In this document: in pieces, positions 60,940 to 64,000 of the stretch
How the letters are laid out: every line of letters begins with the position of its first letter
How positions within the stretch are numbered: the first letter of the stretch is position 1
The notes under the pieces: model-generated
Databases searched by the model: none
What the model was told of the DNA's origin: nothing
Seen by the model: the letters and a program-made list of their open reading frames with translations, nothing else
From: Zoogloea sp016790385
GTDB lineage: Bacteria; Pseudomonadota; Gammaproteobacteria; Burkholderiales; Rhodocyclaceae
Direction: 5' to 3' (one strand)
Assembly (NCBI RefSeq): GCF_041916735.1
Contig: NZ_JAYRYY010000005.1
DNA: 64,000 nucleotides
Position numbers and translations under genes: made by a program

Positions 60940-62064
60940 ATGCTGCATCGCATCATCCTGCTCCTGCTGGTCCTCCCCTCCCTTGCCTTTGCCCAGATGA
61001 CACCGCCCACGGTGGCTGCGCGGGCCTGGGTTCTCCTCGACGTGGGTTCCGGGCAGGTACTCACCGCCGAACAACCCGACCAGCGTATCGAACCCGCCTC
61101 CCTGACCAAGCTGATGACCGCCTATCTGGCTTTCTCGGCGATCAAGAACAAGACCCTGAGCCTGGAACAGACCGTTCCGGTATCGGAAAAAGCCTGGAAG
61201 GTACCCGGCTCCAAGATGTTCATCGAGCCGCTCAAGCCGGTTACGGTGAACGAACTGCTCCACGGCATGATCGTCCAGTCTGGCAACGACGCCTGCGTGG
61301 CGCTGGCGGAAGCCATTGCCGGTTCCGAAGAGAACTTCGCCCAGCTGATGAACAAGGAAGCCACGCGGCTGGGCATGAAGAACACCCATTTCGAGAACGC
61401 CACGGGTCTGCCCCACCCCTCCCACCTCACCTCGGTGCGTGACCTGTCCATCCTGGCCACCGCCCTTATCCGCGACTTTCCCGAGTTTTACCCCATCTAT
61501 TCCATCAAGGAATACACCTACAACAAGATCAAGCAGCCCAACCGCAACCGTCTGCTGTTCATCGACCCGACCGTCGACGGCGTCAAGACCGGCCACACGG
61601 AAAGCGCCGGCTACTGCCTGATCGCCTCGGCCAAGCGCAACGAACGGCGCCTGGTATCGGTGGTCGTGGGCACCACCAGCGACAGCGTGCGCGCCCAGGA
61701 ATCCCAGAAGCTCCTCAACTGGGGCTACCTCGCATTCGATACGGTGAAGGTCTATGGTGCCAACCAGGCGGTCAACGAGTTCCGCATCTGGAAAGGCAAG
61801 GAAAACATGGTCAAGGCCGGCTTCCTGAACGATTTCGTGCTGTCGCTGCCCAAGGGCGATGCGGAAAAGCTCAAGGCCAACGTGATCAGCCAGCAGCCCC
61901 TGCTGGCCCCGGTGGCCAAAGGTCAGGCCATTGGCACCCTGCAACTCAGCCTGAACGACAAGCCGGTCGGCGAATACCCCATCGTGGCCCTCGACGACAT
62001 CCCCGAAGCCGGCTGGTTCGGTCGCCTGTGGGACGCCATCCGCCTGTGGTTCAAGAATCTCTGA
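60940..62064 (+). CDS. dacA: D-alanyl-D-alanine carboxypeptidase (PBP5/6 type)
   Basis: 374 residues from the ATG at 60940. Signal peptide (1-19, ends AFA). Active-site motifs: SLTK (Ser54, Lys57), SGN in IVQSGNDACVAL, and KTG in VDGVKTGHTESAG. A C-terminal beta-domain ends in an amphipathic helix (WFGRLWDAIRLWFKNL) that anchors the enzyme to the inner membrane. It trims the terminal D-Ala of pentapeptides. It is followed by ybeD-lipB-lipA, the usual proteobacterial order. Confidence 0.97.
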   Translation: MLHRIILLLLVLPSLAFAQMTPPTVAARAWVLLDVGSGQVLTAEQPDQRIEPASLTKLMTAYLAFSAIKNKTLSLEQTVPVSEKAWKVPGSKMFIEPLKPVTVNELLHGMIVQSGNDACVALAEAIAGSEENFAQLMNKEATRLGMKNTHFENATGLPHPSHLTSVRDLSILATALIRDFPEFYPIYSIKEYTYNKIKQPNRNRLLFIDPTVDGVKTGHTESAGYCLIASAKRNERRLVSVVVGTTSDSVRAQESQKLLNWGYLAFDTVKVYGANQAVNEFRIWKGKENMVKAGFLNDFVLSLPKGDAEKLKANVISQQPLLAPVAKGQAIGTLQLSLNDKPVGEYPIVALDDIPEAGWFGRLWDAIRLWFKNL

Positions 62065-62077
62065 CAAGAGAATCCGG

Positions 62078-62347
62078 ATGACTGAAGAACGCACCACCCT
62101 GCTGGAGTTTCCCTGCGAGTTTCCCATCAAGATCATGGGTGCGCGGGTGGATTCCTTTGCCCAGACGGTGATCGAGGTCGTGTTGCGCCACGCCCCCGAC
62201 TTTGACCCGGCCAACGTGCAGATGCGCCCCTCGGCCAAAGGCAATTATCTGGCCATCACCTGCACCCTCAACGCCACCTCCAAGGACCAGCTCGATGCCC
62301 TGTACATGGAGCTGTCGTCCCATCCAATGGTGAAGGTCGTCCTGTGA
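62078..62347 (+). CDS. ybeD: YbeD/DUF493 family protein
   Basis: 89 residues: LLEFPCEFPIKIMGARVDSFAQTVIEVVLRHAP and VQMRPSAKGNYLAITCTLNATSKDQLDALYMELSSHPMVKVVL define UPF0250/YbeD, an ACT-like fold of unproven role between dacA and lipB. It overlaps lipB by four bases (GTGA). Confidence 0.93.
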   Translation: MTEERTTLLEFPCEFPIKIMGARVDSFAQTVIEVVLRHAPDFDPANVQMRPSAKGNYLAITCTLNATSKDQLDALYMELSSHPMVKVVL

Positions 62348-62961
62348 TCATCCGCCACCTGGGGCTCGCCCCCTACGAGCCCACCTGGCGGGCGATGCAG
62401 GAATTCACCACCCAACGCGACGCCGCCACCGCAGACGAGCTGTGGCTCGTACAGCACCCGCCCGTGTATACGCTGGGTCAGGCCGGCAAGCCCGAGCACC
62501 TGATCCGCCCCACGGAAATCCCCGTGGTCAAGATCGACCGGGGCGGCCAGATCACCTACCACGGCCCCGGCCAGGTGGTGGCCTACCTCCTGCTCGACCT
62601 GCATCGCCGCCACCTCAAGGTGCGTGAGATGGTCCATCTGCTGGAGCAGGCCCTTATCGACTGCATTGCCGATTACGGCCTCGACGCCCGCCGCAAGGAC
62701 GGAGCCCCCGGGGTTTACATCGACGGCGACAAGATCGCCGCGCTCGGCCTGCGAGTAAAGAACGGGTGCAGCTACCACGGACTGTCCCTCAACGTCGATA
62801 TGGACTTAACACCATTTACGTGGATCAACCCTTGCGGCTATAGTGGGCTCAAGACCATACAACTCAAGGACTTCGGTGTGACCGAGGCCCCCGACGAAGT
62901 CGCCGAGCGGCTTCTCGGCCACCTCCGGCGACATTTTCCCGACGTCCCCCCCACCGCCTGA
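62344..62961 (+). CDS. lipB: Octanoyltransferase LipB
   Basis: 205 residues from a GTG at 62344 that overlaps the ybeD stop. Family motifs: ELWLVQHPPVYTLGQAGK, KIDRGGQITYHGPGQVVAYLLLDL, DGAPGVYIDGDKIAALGLRV (catalytic Lys) and NPCGYSGLKTIQL (catalytic Cys). It moves octanoyl from ACP to lipoyl domains, the first step of protein lipoylation, and feeds LipA encoded next. Confidence 0.97.
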   Translation: MIIRHLGLAPYEPTWRAMQEFTTQRDAATADELWLVQHPPVYTLGQAGKPEHLIRPTEIPVVKIDRGGQITYHGPGQVVAYLLLDLHRRHLKVREMVHLLEQALIDCIADYGLDARRKDGAPGVYIDGDKIAALGLRVKNGCSYHGLSLNVDMDLTPFTWINPCGYSGLKTIQLKDFGVTEAPDEVAERLLGHLRRHFPDVPPTA

Positions 62962-62977
62962 CCAAAGGACGACCCCC

Positions 62978-63925
62978 ATGGATTCCGAGAGCCGCAAGCA
63001 GCGCGGCGCCGCCAAGACCGCCCGCATCCCCATCAAGATCGTTCCCGCCGAACGTCTCAGGAAACCCGACTGGATCCGCATCAAGCTCGGTGCCGGCATC
63101 GAGGCCGAGCGCTTCAACGAGATCAAGGACACCCTGCGCGAGCACAAGCTGCACACCGTCTGCGAGGAAGCCTCCTGCCCCAACATCCACGAATGTTTCG
63201 GCAAGGGCACGGCCACCTTCATGATCATGGGTGACATCTGCACCCGCCGCTGCCCCTTCTGCGACGTGGGCCACGGCCGCCCCGAGCCCCTCGACGTGAA
63301 CGAGCCGGCCAACCTGGCCAAGACGATCGCCGCGATGCGCCTCAACTACGTGGTGATCACCAGCGTAGACCGGGACGATCTGCGCGACGGCGGCGCCGAC
63401 CACTTCGTGCAGTGCATCAGCGCCACCCGCGAGGCCAGCCCCAAGACCACCATCGAGGTGCTGGTGCCCGACTTCCGCGGCCGCATGGAGATCGCCCTCG
63501 ACATCTTCGATCAGGCTCCGCCGGACGTGATGAACCACAACCTGGAAACCGTACCGCGCCTCTACAAGCAGGCCCGCCCGGGTTCCGACTACGCCTACTC
63601 GCTCGAACTGCTCAAACAGTTCAAGGCCCGTCACCCGGAGGTCAACACCAAGTCCGGCCTGATGGTCGGCCTCGGCGAAACCGACGACGAGATCCTCGAG
63701 GTGATGCGCGACATGCGCGCCCACAACGTGGACATGCTCACCATCGGCCAATACCTCCAGCCTTCCGGTGGCCACCTGCCGGTGCTGCGCTATGTGCATC
63801 CCGACACCTTCAAGATGTTCGAGACCGAAGCGCTGAAGATGGGCTTCAAGAACGCCGCCTGCGGCCCCATGGTGCGCTCCAGCTACTGGGCCGATCAGCA
63901 GGCCCACGGGGCCGGCGTCGTCTAG
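62978..63925 (+). CDS. lipA: Lipoyl synthase LipA
   Basis: 315 residues, radical SAM. Auxiliary cluster cysteines in CEEASCPNIHEC and the radical SAM CTRRCPFCDV, then GHGRPEPLD, VVITSVDRDDLRDGGADHFV, DVMNHNLETVPRLY, TKSGLMVGLGETDDEI and QYLQPSGGHLPVLRYVHP; the usual C-terminal RSSY is present (VRSSYWADQQ). It inserts two sulfurs into octanoyl chains. It follows lipB by 16 bases and ends the window's last operon. Confidence 0.98.
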   Translation: MDSESRKQRGAAKTARIPIKIVPAERLRKPDWIRIKLGAGIEAERFNEIKDTLREHKLHTVCEEASCPNIHECFGKGTATFMIMGDICTRRCPFCDVGHGRPEPLDVNEPANLAKTIAAMRLNYVVITSVDRDDLRDGGADHFVQCISATREASPKTTIEVLVPDFRGRMEIALDIFDQAPPDVMNHNLETVPRLYKQARPGSDYAYSLELLKQFKARHPEVNTKSGLMVGLGETDDEILEVMRDMRAHNVDMLTIGQYLQPSGGHLPVLRYVHPDTFKMFETEALKMGFKNAACGPMVRSSYWADQQAHGAGVV

Positions 63926-63951
63926 CCCCCGCCGCCATCCCTCCCGCTCAC

Positions 63952-63989
63952 CACCGGGCCTGATCGGAACTCGTCGGTCAGGCCCGGTG
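63952..63989 (+). terminator. Hairpin after lipA
   Basis: Perfect 12-bp stem (63952-63963 with 63978-63989) with a 14-base loop. No T-run follows within the window, so intrinsic termination is not certain. Confidence 0.5.
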
Positions 63990-64000
63990 TCTATAGTGCA

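Overview
The window is GC-rich chromosomal DNA from a betaproteobacterium, most likely order Rhodocyclales (Azospira/Dechloromonas/Zoogloea/Thauera-like). The clues are the mreBCD-mrdA-rodA-rlpA elongasome cluster divergent from gatCAB, the ribBA-ribH-nusB-thiL-pgpA-pncC run, recA-recX, rpoN-hpf-ptsN-hprK, a PEP-CTERM protein with a sigma-54-type promoter, and OxyR. The genus cannot be fixed from the sequence alone. No tRNA, rRNA, insertion sequence, prophage or CRISPR array was seen. Genes are densely packed, and only one gap exceeds 300 bases (25978-26469).

Layout. 1-3.8 kb: a 5'-truncated FecR/TPR/beta-barrel outer-membrane protein, a small exported protein, a perfect 24-bp inverted repeat and a Cys-rich microprotein. 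3.9-10.7 kb (minus): cell-shape genes mreB, mreC, mreD, mrdA, rodA and rlpA. 10.8-14.7 kb (plus): gatC, gatA, a lipoprotein gene and gatB. 14.7-17.7 kb: an unrecognised protein, and a LysR regulator divergent from an Old Yellow Enzyme. 17.9-23.5 kb (minus): a 1860-residue CheB-like/CheR/six-PAS/histidine kinase/receiver hybrid. 23.7-30.5 kb: an exported microprotein, a CBS-domain protein, then riboflavin genes interrupted by a reversed PEP-CTERM gene, then nusB, thiL, pgpA and pncC. 30.6-36.3 kb (plus): recA with a LexA box, recX, lptB, rpoN, hpf, ptsN, hprK. 36.4-49.6 kb: a PsiF-type protein, a cyclase-like/FHA protein, ttcA, a pteridine-reductase-like SDR, a MidA-type methyltransferase, a hydrolase, a DUF2905 protein, a PBP1C-like protein with a ruined transpeptidase site, cca, a complex-I-associated-type NAD(P)-binding protein, slt and 5-formyl-THF cyclo-ligase. 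49.5-54.3 kb: oxyR divergent from a DegQ protease, then a TonB-dependent receptor. 54.4-60.8 kb (minus): a heavy-metal RND efflux operon (small exported protein, outer-membrane factor, adaptor, RND pump, divergent PII protein). 60.9-63.9 kb (plus): dacA, ybeD, lipB, lipA.

Themes. Much of the window serves the cell envelope: elongasome, PBPs, lytic transglycosylase, LptB, a sigma-E-like promoter on degQ, PEP-CTERM and RND export. Several proteins keep a family scaffold but have lost its catalytic or ligand residues: the CheB-like N-terminus of the giant kinase, the transpeptidase of PBP1C, the GTP-cyclohydrolase-II half of RibBA, and the T-loop of the PII protein in the metal operon. The best regulatory leads are the sigma-54 promoter ahead of the PEP-CTERM gene, an FMN-riboswitch-like remnant ahead of ribBA, the recA LexA box, and a sigma-E-like promoter ahead of degQ.
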